Part shown: positions 1-7,559 of the stretch, piece after piece | How the letters are laid out: each line of letters begins with the position of its first letter | Numbering within the stretch: position 1 is the stretch's first letter | NCBI RefSeq assembly: GCF_017829975.1 | Contig: NZ_JAEEGA010000026.1 | Coordinates: 1 to 45,532 of the forward strand | DNA: 45,532 nucleotides | Direction of reading: 5' to 3' | Origin: Vagococcus allomyrinae | GTDB lineage: Bacteria > Bacillota > Bacilli > Lactobacillales > Vagococcaceae | Notes under the pieces: generated by a model | What the model was told of the DNA's origin: nothing | What the model saw: the letters and a program-made list of their open reading frames with translations, nothing else | The model's database searches: none | Program-made: the position numbers and the translations under genes

Positions 1-157
1 TTTTCCTCTCTGAATGGGTTTTAGTCGATTTCATTCTATCGGAAATAATCATATGTTTCTATTTTTTTGCCTTAAAATAGGTGTGAATGATTTTTTCTCA
101 TCCACACCATAAATTATACAGCCAATAATTAAACAATTCCTTGTGTATCAAGGGTCG

Positions 158-187
158 AGACACCTTTCTATTGAGAGGTGTCTTTTT
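158..187 (+). terminator. Rho-independent terminator
   Basis: An 11-bp stem (158-168 with 173-183) closes a 4-base loop and is followed by a T tract on the plus strand. It overlaps the last codons of the minus-strand integrase remnant. It would serve a plus-strand transcript entering from outside the window. A separate hairpin lies at 80-108 (ggtgtg/cacacc arms) with no T tract. Confidence 0.6.
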
Positions 188-344
188 GATTAAGAGAATC
201 TTTATTTTCCATATAATCTGCAAATAATAAAGCTGTTTCTTCCTTAGCTTCTTTTGTTACATGAGCATAGACATTCATGGTCGTTTTGATGTTAGCGTGG
301 CCTAACCGTTCTTGGACTTGTTTTAAACTTGCACCGGCTTCGAA
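168..344 (-). pseudogene. Tyrosine recombinase/integrase, C-terminal remnant
   Basis: The last ~58 codons of a phage/ICE-type tyrosine integrase remain. They contain the R-x-GH-like segment QERLGHANIKTTMNVY with the nucleophile tyrosine, then YAHVTKEAKEE and a short tail. Upstream of about 344 the frame runs into unrelated sequence (the complement of the next fragment), so the N-terminal arm-binding domain and most of the catalytic domain are missing. This marks the end of a lost mobile element. The assignment to the integrase family is strong from the tyrosine motif; which element it came from cannot be told. Confidence 0.75.
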
Positions 345-382
345 AAGAAGTATGAAGAGTACTATAGACAACAGCTTTACTA

Positions 383-802
383 GTGTCTCAGGCTGGTTAT
401 TTTGAAGATGTAGCAAAGATAGGTATTATTGAAAATAGTAATCAAGTCGGTAGACTGAGAAATATGAATATCAATAGCTTTGAAATAAAGAACAGACACT
501 TGAGCAGTTCGACTGCAAAACGTGCATGTAAGTTTAATGTATCGAGCGCTCAGGAAGCTAATGCAATCGTGAAAGACGCTTTGATGAGTGGTGAGGTCTT
601 AGAGATTATCCCTAATGGGATTGGGAGTCAGGGACAAACTTCTTTTTCTACCATCAATGATGCCGGAAAAATAATAGGGACTAAGAGAGAGACACATAAA
701 AAAATAGTATATGATCCTTTGAAAAAGCTGCTAAGTTTAAAGAGAGTTTATATGAGGGGAAAGACTATGGATATTTTAATATCGAAGGTAGCCAATACTT
801 AA
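383..802 (+). pseudogene. Gene 3' fragment, possible polymorphic-toxin C-terminus
   Basis: An open frame of 139 codons begins at a GTG with no ribosome binding site and abuts the integrase remnant, so it is probably the 3' piece of a larger gene. The body (residues 45-105) is compact and hydrophilic, with a GIGSQGQTSFSTINDAG segment followed by KRETHKKIVYD. This resembles the small beta-rich tips of secreted polymorphic toxins in general character, but I recognise no specific family. The last ~30 residues overlap a second coding-like frame (715-834), suggesting that a frameshift or a junction lies near 712. Function unknown; the toxin reading is a guess from style and from the overlapping fragment. 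Confidence 0.4.
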
Positions 803-834
803 TATCAAGTAAAGATGACAATGTGTTGCATTAG
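715..834 (+). pseudogene. Overlapping-frame fragment (possible continuation or partner gene)
   Basis: In the frame two bases downstream of the preceding fragment, a stop at 712-714 is followed by 39 open codons ending at 832-834. The translation is SFEKAAKFKESLYEGKDYGY and onward through FNIEGSQYLISSKDDNVLH. Its composition is more protein-like than the basic tail of the competing frame, so it is either the continuation of the same protein after a frameshift or the end of a neighbouring, possibly immunity-type gene. There is no start codon or ribosome binding site. Confidence 0.3.
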
Positions 835-1417
835 TAAGTTGTATATGAAATACAAAAAGAACTTAGAAAAACTTTTTTTACTAGGAATTCGCAATGAATC
901 AGTGTGATGCCAACACCCATTTTTATCGATATATATCTTTTTTCCTAACGGTTAAATGAACAGTCTAACTAATTTTCATAGTAAAATGAGAATAACCAAG
1001 TAGCTGGAGTATAGTTGTGGATAAAATAACAATAAATTTGGCATTGCGATGTCGTTACTATCTATAATTTTAAAAAGGTCTTATAGGATTAACTATAATG
1101 CTAAGCCCAGCCGTAGTATATATGGTGCTTGTAACCTATCTAGTGGGTAAATAGTTCTAAACCATTAAGGTAAAAATAAACACATATAATATAAAACAGA
1201 GTAAGCCTAATAGTATTAATTCACTAATTGATAATAATATCATATTTTCTTGTTATTACTCCTCCTTCGTTTTTTTTCAATTAAGGCGTCTTGAAAATAA
1301 ACGCTCTTTTATTGTGGTTGCGTTTTCTATTTTTTAATGTATTATATAATTATTAATCGTTAGATAATTGTGTGAAAAGTGTTGTTGTGGTGTTTATCTA
1401 CGAAAGGAAGGATTTAA
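835..1417. other. Gene-free AT-rich stretch
   Basis: No open frame with a plausible start was found in these ~580 bases. The right end holds the likely promoter region of the next gene (TATAAT at 1345-1350, with a weak TTGCGT at 1318-1323) and a good ribosome binding site (AAAGGAAGG) six bases before the ATG at 1418. The rest may be decayed coding sequence, but I could not recover a frame. Confidence 0.5.
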
Positions 1418-2224
1418 ATGAAAAAGAAATTTTTGGTGTTACTTTTATCGATTGTAGTTACATTGCCGTACGCTGGAGGTGTGGCGCAAGCTACTGAACA
1501 AGTCAGTGAGCCGGATCAAACACGAGAGAACCTAGAAAAAATAGAGCTCTATCAAATGATGGATAGTAGTTTGAGAGAAATCGGGTTATCGCTAGAGTTA
1601 TTATCAAAAACTCAAATTGATTTTGAAAATTTGGACTATGAATCACCTGTCATTGCTGATTCTGTAGTACCAAGAGGCCCAGACGAAAATATAGAATTTA
1701 AAGAGACTAATGAATATTTGTCTATTAATGAATTTGCTAGAAAGAGGTATGGAAATAATCCTACTGAAGAAGAAAAAATGAAAATGTATTTGTTATACTA
1801 TTTTGATGTGAAAGATGCAGATAAAGCGGCAGGAAGAGTGGGGCCGAAATTACGTATGGACTATTATTATCCAGAGTATATGGGGGAAAATGATGAAAGT
1901 GCCTATCAGGCTTTTATTAAGGCCTCTTATGGTGGCAAACTAATGAAAAAGGCAACTAATACAGCTAATTTGATAAACAATGCTTCAGGTCTAGAGAAGG
2001 TAAATTTGAGTAGGTTGAAAAAAAACTATAAATCTATTAAAACTTGGGTTGGAGAGGCAAAAAATGTAAAAGAAAATGTATCATTCCTAAAGGATGCTCA
2101 TAAATACATGTCTGATGAAGTATTGAGAAATGTAAAGACAACCGAAGATTTTATTTATTATTGGGATGAGGCTATAAGTAAGACGCCAGGGGAAAGAATA
2201 GACGAAAAATGCAAAGTGATATAA
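1418..2224 (+). CDS. Secreted protein of unknown function, C-terminus frameshifted
   Basis: A 268-residue product with a clear Sec signal peptide (MKKKF, hydrophobic core to about residue 20, AQA-like cleavage near residue 26). The mature part is charged and probably helical, with repeated Lys/Glu runs and a stretch rich in Asn/Lys at 170-230. A strong ribosome binding site precedes the ATG. I recognise no family. The frame ends just after an A5 run (2205-2209). One extra A would fuse it to the next frame (2209-2421), giving a protein of about 338 residues with a hydrophobic C-terminal segment. Either the gene is broken, or the two frames are separate overlapping genes. A secreted bacteriocin-like or cell-surface role is possible but unproven. 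Confidence 0.6.
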   Translation: MKKKFLVLLLSIVVTLPYAGGVAQATEQVSEPDQTRENLEKIELYQMMDSSLREIGLSLELLSKTQIDFENLDYESPVIADSVVPRGPDENIEFKETNEYLSINEFARKRYGNNPTEEEKMKMYLLYYFDVKDADKAAGRVGPKLRMDYYYPEYMGENDESAYQAFIKASYGGKLMKKATNTANLINNASGLEKVNLSRLKKNYKSIKTWVGEAKNVKENVSFLKDAHKYMSDEVLRNVKTTEDFIYYWDEAISKTPGERIDEKCKVI

Positions 2225-2421
2225 AGGACTTTGTAATTGGCGCTGCATTTAGTGCATTTTCAGGTACTTCAATTGGTTTAGTGGCAACTCTCACTGAGTA
2301 CACACTATCTACGGTTGCCATAACCTATCAGACTATTTATGATCAAGCGACAATTAACACGTTAGGATATACGCGTCAAACGAGAATAAATCTTAGACAA
2401 TATGAGTCTTGGTGGAATTAG
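2209..2421 (+). CDS. Hydrophobic C-terminal segment, probably part of the preceding gene
   Basis: Seventy codons beginning at an ATG that overlaps the end of the preceding frame by 16 bases. It has a glycine/serine-rich hydrophobic stretch (residues 7-40, FVIGAAFSAFSGTS and onward) and a polar tail ending YESWWN. No dedicated ribosome binding site is visible, because the region upstream is the A-rich GACGAAAAATG. The most economical reading is a single ancestral gene spanning 1418-2421 with a one-base deletion in the A5 tract. Translational coupling of two short genes is the alternative. Family unknown. Confidence 0.45.
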   Translation: MQSDIKDFVIGAAFSAFSGTSIGLVATLTEYTLSTVAITYQTIYDQATINTLGYTRQTRINLRQYESWWN

Positions 2422-2445
2422 AAAGTAGTTGTTAGGGGGCTAATT

Positions 2446-3039
2446 GTGAATGTTAAGGGAAATGTCAGAAGATGTAAGCAGAAAAAGAGAGGGAGAGTGT
2501 GTGCTTACATTGATAACATTACTTTTGCGATAATTAATTTTTATAGTAATTATTTTGTTTATTCTCCATTTGTTGATGTATATACAAACAATCGCAATAG
2601 GATTTCTTTTGGGAAAGACGCTGGGATAGTTTTCCTACAAGTTGGTTGGATTATGACAGTAATTATTATTTTTAGCATTTATAGAGGTGGCTTTTTTGAT
2701 GATGGACCACAAAAAGTACAATTAAAAAAAACCAGTTTTTGGCTATTTCTTATAAGTGTAATCATGTTGATTCTTTCAATTCTGATTAGTCCTTTCATAG
2801 AAAGTATTGTTCTTGAGTCAATAAACGGTAATTCTAAACTCATTTTTATGAATCGACTGTATACTCAATACCTTCTATTTTGTGCCTATTCGTTAATTCG
2901 TTGGGTATGTCACTTTGATTACTATGAGTACTACTATTATGAAAGAGGCAGAAAATATAATCTATCTTTTTATTATTATTCTCCTTTAGTGGTTGCTGGG
3001 GTAGCTTTTTTAGCTTTTTCAATAAAGAAGAGATGGTAA
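2446..3039 (+). CDS. Multi-pass membrane protein of unknown function
   Basis: A 197-codon open frame starting with GTG, with a TAGGGGGC Shine-Dalgarno eight bases upstream. Four to five membrane segments are predicted by eye (about residues 28-45, 60-82, 97-118, 140-158 and 178-192), with short basic connecting loops and a Tyr-rich stretch before the last one. It follows the secreted-protein frames by 24 bases and is probably co-transcribed with them. A secreted product followed by a small membrane protein is a common bacteriocin/immunity arrangement, but nothing in the sequence proves that here. The Tyr-rich region and hydrophobic alternative frames leave some doubt about whether the whole frame is intact. 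Confidence 0.45.
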   Translation: MNVKGNVRRCKQKKRGRVCAYIDNITFAIINFYSNYFVYSPFVDVYTNNRNRISFGKDAGIVFLQVGWIMTVIIIFSIYRGGFFDDGPQKVQLKKTSFWLFLISVIMLILSILISPFIESIVLESINGNSKLIFMNRLYTQYLLFCAYSLIRWVCHFDYYEYYYYERGRKYNLSFYYYSPLVVAGVAFLAFSIKKRW

Positions 3040-3041
3040 TC

Positions 3042-3164
3042 ATGATAAAGAAAGGGTCTGTTTGGTCTTTTGTAGGTCTTATGTTGGCAATGAAAGGGAG
3101 ATTTAGAATATTTCAAAGTAGTTTTGTTAAGACTAGGGGAAAAAATGCGTTAGTCTCATTTTAA
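3042..3164 (+). CDS. Short ORF, 40 codons, doubtful
   Basis: ATG at 3042, three bases after the preceding stop; the product begins MIKKGSVWSFVGLMLAMKG and has a basic tail. The ribosome binding site is weak. It may be a small membrane peptide or a leftover of decayed sequence. Reported because it is tightly spaced with the upstream gene. Confidence 0.2.
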   Translation: MIKKGSVWSFVGLMLAMKGRFRIFQSSFVKTRGKNALVSF

Positions 3165-3222
3165 TTGAATTTATTTTGTAAGCAGTGCTTAGTGCATATG
3201 GAGAGAGGTTTTGAATGTCGGA

Positions 3223-3621
3223 ATGTATCAAAATTTAAGAAGTAATCCATTTCTTTCTTGTGGACCTTTGCTAGACTGTATTAATAACTTTTATACAAAA
3301 GGTATCAATTGAGTTATTGGAGGAGAGTCTGACCTGACATCGATGCCTGTGGAAAATCGATGGGTTGTAGAAATGAGAGGCAAGTATCAGTAAGTAAATA
3401 TTGCTTTTTCTTTAAGCCGTGGGGTGGTTGGAACAAAAAGGAGAATGGTAGCGAATTTGAATGGAAATTATACACAGGATTGACATAGTGAGTTTTTTAG
3501 AGAGTGTGCGTCTGCAAAAGCGTGGTCTATGTGTATTATTGAATATCTAGGTAATGAAATATTTAATGAAACAGATTTTATATTGTTTACTATTCATAAT
3601 ACTGCTATGATATCTTTTTAA
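3223..3621 (+). pseudogene. Unknown gene inactivated by three in-frame stops
   Basis: One reading frame from ATG 3223 to TAA 3619 stays coding-like throughout but is interrupted at 3310 (TGA), 3391 (TAA) and 3481 (TGA). Segments such as MPVENRWVVEMRGKYQ, AFSLSRGVVGTKRRMVANLN and HSEFFRECASAKAWSMCIIE follow one another without a frameshift. Both TGAs fall where a Trp would fit and the TAA where a Tyr would fit, pointing to recent nonsense decay of a gene of at least 132 codons. I do not recognise the family. It lies in the same decayed accessory patch as the integrase remnant. Confidence 0.55.
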
Positions 3622-3771
3622 ATGTATAAAAGTGGTATCTATGCTCTGACCAAGCTAAAGAGACATTGGCAAAATAATTAAATTGGCCTGACTATGTAAG
3701 TTAAAAAAGAACTTCCTAGCTAGTTGAAGCCTATGTCCTATCACCTATAAAAGCTTATGTTGCATGATTAA

Positions 3772-3806
3772 AAGGACGTCTCACCTAAAGTGAGCCGTTT
3801 CTTTTT
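3772..3806 (+). terminator. Rho-independent terminator
   Basis: A CTCAC/GTGAG stem (3780-3784 and 3790-3794) extends outward with one mismatch and is followed by a TTTCTTTTT tract. It insulates the sugar operon from the decayed region upstream. Confidence 0.6.
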
Positions 3807-3814
3807 ATTCTATG

Positions 3815-3843
3815 TTGACAACGCTTACTTTTTCGTTTATCAT
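3815..3843 (+). promoter_or_regulatory. licT operon promoter with overlapping cre-like site
   Basis: TTGACA (3815-3820), 17-bp spacer, TATCAT (3838-3843): a near-consensus sigma-A promoter. The bases TGACAACGCTTACT (3816-3829) match the CcpA cre consensus TGWAARCGYTWNCW at 13 of 14 positions and overlap the -35. This predicts carbon-catabolite repression of the operon. Seen in sequence; binding not shown. Confidence 0.75.
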
Positions 3844-3857
3844 AGGAAATGTTAAAA

Positions 3858-3888
3858 GGATTTGTTACTGTTAAATCAGGCATGACCT
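3858..3888 (+). promoter_or_regulatory. RAT antiterminator site 1 (LicT/BglG type)
   Basis: The transcript start region carries GGATTTGTTACTG, a short loop, then TCAGGCATGACCT. This matches the ribonucleic antiterminator of the LicT/SacT family (GGATTGTTACTG ... CAGGCAAAACCT). Its 3' part overlaps the 5' arm of the terminator at 3882-3935, so folding of one excludes the other. Confidence 0.8.
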
Positions 3889-3946
3889 AAACACGTCTAA
3901 GAAAGGCTTATTTTCTTGAGACGTGTTTAGGTCATTTTGTGTTTTT
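3882..3946 (+). terminator. Conditional terminator upstream of licT
   Basis: A perfect 17-bp stem (3882-3898 with 3919-3935), probably extended inward by AAGAAA/TTTCTT, followed by a T-rich tract. It should stop transcription before licT unless LicT binds the overlapping RAT, so the regulator would control its own expression. Confidence 0.8.
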
Positions 3947-3959
3947 TGGAGGTGACAGG

Positions 3960-4787
3960 ATGATTGTCTCAAAAAGGTTTAATAACAATGTGATACTGGC
4001 TCGGAGTAAGCAGCAAGAGGTGATCCTGATGGGGAAAGGGATTGGCTTCCAAGTTTACCCAGATGAAGAAGTACAGATGGAGTTGATTGAACAGACGTTT
4101 GTGCCCTCAGACAGTTTTATGATCGAAAGTGTGGCGGAGTTACTTGGTGACTCCAATTCAAAGGAAGTTAGTTTGGTTCGCGAAATCATTGATTATGGGG
4201 AAAAAGTTTTGGCAAAAGAGTTGAATGATAGTTTGGTCATAACGTTGTTAGATCACCTGCACTTTGCTATTGTTCGTCATGAAAAGGAGATGATTACGAA
4301 AAGCCCGATCGAATGGGAAATCAAGCAGATGTACCGTGTAGAAACTAAGATAGGACTGGAGGCATTGAGGATAATCCATGAGAGATTAGGAATTGTTTTA
4401 CCAAAATCGGAAGCCATTTTTATCGCCATGCATTTTATTAATGGCCAGTTTAAAAATGAAACCATGAGTGACACTTTAGCTTTTTCAGAAACCATGAATC
4501 AAGTTAATTCAATAGTAAAATATCATTTTCAAATTAGAATTGATGAGGAGTCAGTCAATTATCAACGTTTTTTAACTCATTTGCGTTATTATCTGATTCG
4601 ACAAAAAAATCATGAGTCTTTGGAATTAGGCAATGAAGACGTGTATTTTACCATGAAAGAACGGTTTCCCGAAGAGAGCAATTGTGTGGAGAAGATTTCC
4701 ACTTTTATTGAAGGAAAGTATGAGTGGCAGACCACTTATGATGAAAAATTGTATTTAATCTTACATGTTAATCGTTTAATAAGTTAA
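3960..4787 (+). CDS. licT: BglG/LicT-family transcriptional antiterminator
   Basis: A 275-residue RNA-binding antiterminator. The N-terminal CAT domain (about 1-55) binds RAT RNA. Two PRD domains follow (about 65-165 and 170-275), whose histidines are phosphorylated by the PTS. All four expected histidine contexts are visible: LLDHLHFAIVRH and IFIAMHFIN in PRD1, RFLTHLRYYL and LYLILHVNRL in PRD2. The start is set at ATG 3960, seven bases after GGAGG. Two RAT/terminator pairs, one before this gene and one before the PTS gene, are its evident targets. In LicT systems HPr-P at PRD2 activates, while EIIB-P at PRD1 inhibits when the sugar is absent. Confidence 0.92.
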   Translation: MIVSKRFNNNVILARSKQQEVILMGKGIGFQVYPDEEVQMELIEQTFVPSDSFMIESVAELLGDSNSKEVSLVREIIDYGEKVLAKELNDSLVITLLDHLHFAIVRHEKEMITKSPIEWEIKQMYRVETKIGLEALRIIHERLGIVLPKSEAIFIAMHFINGQFKNETMSDTLAFSETMNQVNSIVKYHFQIRIDEESVNYQRFLTHLRYYLIRQKNHESLELGNEDVYFTMKERFPEESNCVEKISTFIEGKYEWQTTYDEKLYLILHVNRLIS

Positions 4788-4801
4788 CTTTCTCAATTAT
4801 A

Positions 4802-4831
4802 GGATTCGTTACGGCATGGCCGGCAAAACCT
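4802..4831 (+). promoter_or_regulatory. RAT antiterminator site 2
   Basis: A second LicT-type RAT (GGATTCGTTACGG, short loop, CCGGCAAAACCT) lies in the licT-PTS gap. The CGG/CCG arms replace the CTG/CAG pair of site 1, preserving the stem. Its 3' bases overlap the terminator stem that begins at 4825. Confidence 0.85.
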
Positions 4832-4870
4832 AGAGAAGGACAGGTGGGGACTGTCTTTTTCTAGGTTTTT
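4825..4870 (+). terminator. Conditional terminator upstream of the PTS gene
   Basis: A 19-bp stem (4825-4843 with 4851-4869, two G-U pairs) overlaps RAT site 2 and ends in a T-rich stretch. LicT binding would disrupt it and let transcription enter the EIIBCA gene. Confidence 0.85.
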
Positions 4871-4895
4871 AGATTGGAAAAAGGAGGACAGCAAG

Positions 4896-6731
4896 ATGGA
4901 TAATAAAAAACTAGCACAAGAAATCGTTAGATTAGTGGGTGGCGAATTAAATATTAACAGTGTGACTCACTGTATTACGCGTTTAAGGTTTCAGTTGAAG
5001 GATCAGGACAAAGTGGATAAAAAGGCTTTAGAACAATTAGATGATGTGATGGGCAGTCAGTATCAAGGTGGGCAATATCAGATCATTATTGGGGGGAAAG
5101 TCGGGAAGGTCTATAGAGAAGTGGCCAAGATCTTGCCAAGATTGGCAGGGGGAGAAGTGGCAGAGGATGGGACGAAAAAATCAGTGGGTACCCAATTAGT
5201 GGAGACCTTATCGGCTATCTTGATTCCAAGTTTGGCACCAATTGTAGGGGGAGGGATGCTGAAAGGCTTTCTCTTTTTACTTGCGAATTTCTCATGGATT
5301 GATGTCGAGGGAGGAACTTACTATCTGCTGAATATTGCCTCGGATTGTATGTTTTATTTTTTCCCTTTCCTACTGGCAGTTAGTGCTGCCAAGCGATTTA
5401 AAACCAATGAATACATGGCGTTATCACTGGCAGGGGTCTTGATGTATCCGTCAATTTTAGAAGTTGCCAAGGTGGGAGAAGTGGCAAATTTCAAATTTTT
5501 GAATATCTTTACGATTCCCCTTTTAAATTATAGCGGGTCGATCGTGCCGATTATTTTAGCTGTCTGGTTATTGAGTTATGTTTATCGCTATCTGGAAGAG
5601 CATGTGCCAGCGATGGTCACGATTATTTTTACACCGTTGTTAACGTTGTTGATTGTGATACCTGTTATGTTGTTTGCGATTGCGCCATTAGGCTTTTATA
5701 TTGGGGAATACATCGCCATTGGTTTGGGGTGGTTGATTGACTTTTCTCCTTGGTTAGCCGGATTTGTCGTAGGAGTAAGTCGTCCTTTCTTGGTATTGAC
5801 GGGGATGCATCATGCCATTCGGCCGATCACCCAACAGCAAATTGCTACCTATGGTTTTTCCACATTGGGACCGATGAACTTTATGAGCACGATGTCTCAA
5901 GCGGCGGCCGCCTTGGCCATCTATCTCATTATTAAAGATAAAAAAATGAAGCAGATTTCCTTATCGGCGACTATCTCGGGCTTTTTAGGCATTACCGAGC
6001 CTGCTTTATATGGGGTGTTAACGAAATACCGTTCAGCTTTTGTCGGGGCATCTTTAGGAGGAGGCATCGGTTCGGCGGTGGCTGCTATGCTTGGCGCTAA
6101 AGGATTTGCGCCAGCGATGCCAAGTGTTTTATCCATTCCGGTCTATCTTGGCGAGGGAGCAGTTGGCTTTTTTATTGGCTTTGTTGTCACCGTCGTTGCC
6201 ACCGTTTTTCTGACGTTCTTTTTCAGTAAATTATGGCGGGATAAGGAAGAAGTGGAGGCCCTTGGAACGGATGCCCAGCTTGGGGTTTATAGCCCAACAG
6301 ACGGGACGGTGATGCCGATGGCGGAGGTTGCCGATGAAACCTTTAGCAGTGGGGTTATTGGTAAAGGGGTGGCTATTTGTGGCACTGGCAATGAGATTGT
6401 CTCCCCCGTTAATGGGACGATTAAGACGGTTTTTAAAACGAAGCATGCGATCGGGGTGGTCTCTGACGAGGGGCTTGAGATTTTGATTCACGTTGGTCTT
6501 GACACGGTGAAGTTAAATGGCGAGGGCTTTCACTTGTTTTGTGAAGAAGGTCAGCGAGTTAAGGTCGGCGATCGACTGTTAACCTTTGAGCGCGAGGTGA
6601 TGGAAGCAGCTGGCTATGATTTGACGGTTTTAACGATTGTCACCAACACTGAAAAATACCCGAAAATTTCGGAAGAGGTAGCAGGAGACAGTATAAGTCA
6701 GCAAGAAAAAATTATGACGATTGTCAGCTAA
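4896..6731 (+). CDS. bglP: Beta-glucoside-family PTS transporter, EIIBCA
   Basis: A 611-residue sugar permease that phosphorylates its substrate during uptake. Order: EIIB (about 1-80, phosphorylated Cys26 in THCITRLRF), EIIC membrane domain (about 105-450, with the conserved GITEPALYGV loop), EIIA (about 470-611, active-site His532 in ILIHVGLDTVKL). All three domains look intact and the length is normal for this family. AAAGGAGG precedes the ATG. Expression is controlled by the RAT/terminator just upstream. The specific sugar is not known: no 6-phospho-beta-glucosidase follows; instead there is a sugar-phosphate isomerase-like gene, so an amino-sugar substrate is possible. The symbol denotes family, not proven substrate. 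Confidence 0.9.
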   Translation: MDNKKLAQEIVRLVGGELNINSVTHCITRLRFQLKDQDKVDKKALEQLDDVMGSQYQGGQYQIIIGGKVGKVYREVAKILPRLAGGEVAEDGTKKSVGTQLVETLSAILIPSLAPIVGGGMLKGFLFLLANFSWIDVEGGTYYLLNIASDCMFYFFPFLLAVSAAKRFKTNEYMALSLAGVLMYPSILEVAKVGEVANFKFLNIFTIPLLNYSGSIVPIILAVWLLSYVYRYLEEHVPAMVTIIFTPLLTLLIVIPVMLFAIAPLGFYIGEYIAIGLGWLIDFSPWLAGFVVGVSRPFLVLTGMHHAIRPITQQQIATYGFSTLGPMNFMSTMSQAAAALAIYLIIKDKKMKQISLSATISGFLGITEPALYGVLTKYRSAFVGASLGGGIGSAVAAMLGAKGFAPAMPSVLSIPVYLGEGAVGFFIGFVVTVVATVFLTFFFSKLWRDKEEVEALGTDAQLGVYSPTDGTVMPMAEVADETFSSGVIGKGVAICGTGNEIVSPVNGTIKTVFKTKHAIGVVSDEGLEILIHVGLDTVKLNGEGFHLFCEEGQRVKVGDRLLTFEREVMEAAGYDLTVLTIVTNTEKYPKISEEVAGDSISQQEKIMTIVS

Positions 6732-6791
6732 CCCCCTTCTTTGCCTAAGGCAGAGCGGGAGGGAGAGACAACTAAATGAGGAGGAAGATCA

Positions 6792-7529
6792 ATGAGAGTC
6801 ATTGTGACAGAGAATTATGAAGAGTTAGGTAAGGTGGCGTCCCAACATTTATTAGGACATCTTTTCAGCAAGCAGGATCGGGTCAATTTAGCTATTACGG
6901 CAGGAACAACGCCCGTGGAAGTCTATCGCTATTTGATTCCGGAAGTCAAAGGGAAAGCCTATTTGAGCCATGCTCATTTTTACAATTTTGATGAAATTCC
7001 CTACAAAGAAAGTCAGCGAGAAGGGATTACCATGTCCGATTTAAGGGAACTGTTCTTTAAGCCAGCGGCTATTCCTGAAACCAGCATTCATGTATTAGAT
7101 GGTCAAAATTATCAGGGGCAAGATCAACGAATTCACCAAGCAGGCGGCTTAGACGGGGTACTTTTGGGAATTGGGGCTGACGGTCATTATTGTGGCAATT
7201 TGCCAGGGACGACCACGATTGATGACCAGACGACCAAGGTTATCTGTGATGATCAGATGAAAGCACGGATCGGTCGTCATTTCGAAGAGGCGGCTGATGT
7301 TCCAGACTATTATGTGACCATGGGACCAAAAAGTATTATGGCGGCTCGTCACTTGATTCTAATTGCCAATGGCAAAAGGAAAGCCGATATTATGCGGAAG
7401 TTTTTAGAGGAAGAGATCTCTTTGGCGTTACCAGCCACGATTTTGAAATTACATCCTAATTTAACGGTGATTATGGATCGAGAAGCGGCCTCTGATTTAA
7501 CCAAGAGCGATGAGCTGGGAAGCAACTAG
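6792..7529 (+). CDS. NagB/6-phosphogluconolactonase-family sugar-phosphate enzyme
   Basis: A 245-residue protein of the glucosamine-6-phosphate deaminase/6PGL superfamily. Visible motifs are TAGTTPVEVY (phosphate loop), YNFDEI (the general-base Asp region) and GIGADGHYCGNLPG, which corresponds to the NagB GIG-x-DGH loop but has YCGNLPG where NagB has IAFNEPG. A strong GAGGAGGAA site precedes the ATG. It is the last gene of the licT-PTS operon, so it should act on the phosphorylated sugar delivered by the EIIBCA, for example deaminating or isomerising an amino-sugar phosphate. The exact reaction cannot be read from the sequence. Confidence 0.8.
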   Translation: MRVIVTENYEELGKVASQHLLGHLFSKQDRVNLAITAGTTPVEVYRYLIPEVKGKAYLSHAHFYNFDEIPYKESQREGITMSDLRELFFKPAAIPETSIHVLDGQNYQGQDQRIHQAGGLDGVLLGIGADGHYCGNLPGTTTIDDQTTKVICDDQMKARIGRHFEEAADVPDYYVTMGPKSIMAARHLILIANGKRKADIMRKFLEEEISLALPATILKLHPNLTVIMDREAASDLTKSDELGSN

Positions 7530-7559
7530 GGGCAAGTAACTTGTTACCCATATTTAGCT

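Noticed and set aside
2446-3039. Treating the multi-pass membrane ORF as fully degenerate because other frames are also hydrophobic
   Set aside because: A 197-codon open frame is very unlikely by chance in such AT-rich DNA, and hydrophobic alternative frames are expected from T-rich sequence; kept as a CDS with moderate confidence.
3223-3621. Recoded TGA=Trp genetic code
   Set aside because: An in-frame TAA is also present and all neighbouring genes use the standard code, so ordinary pseudogenisation explains it.
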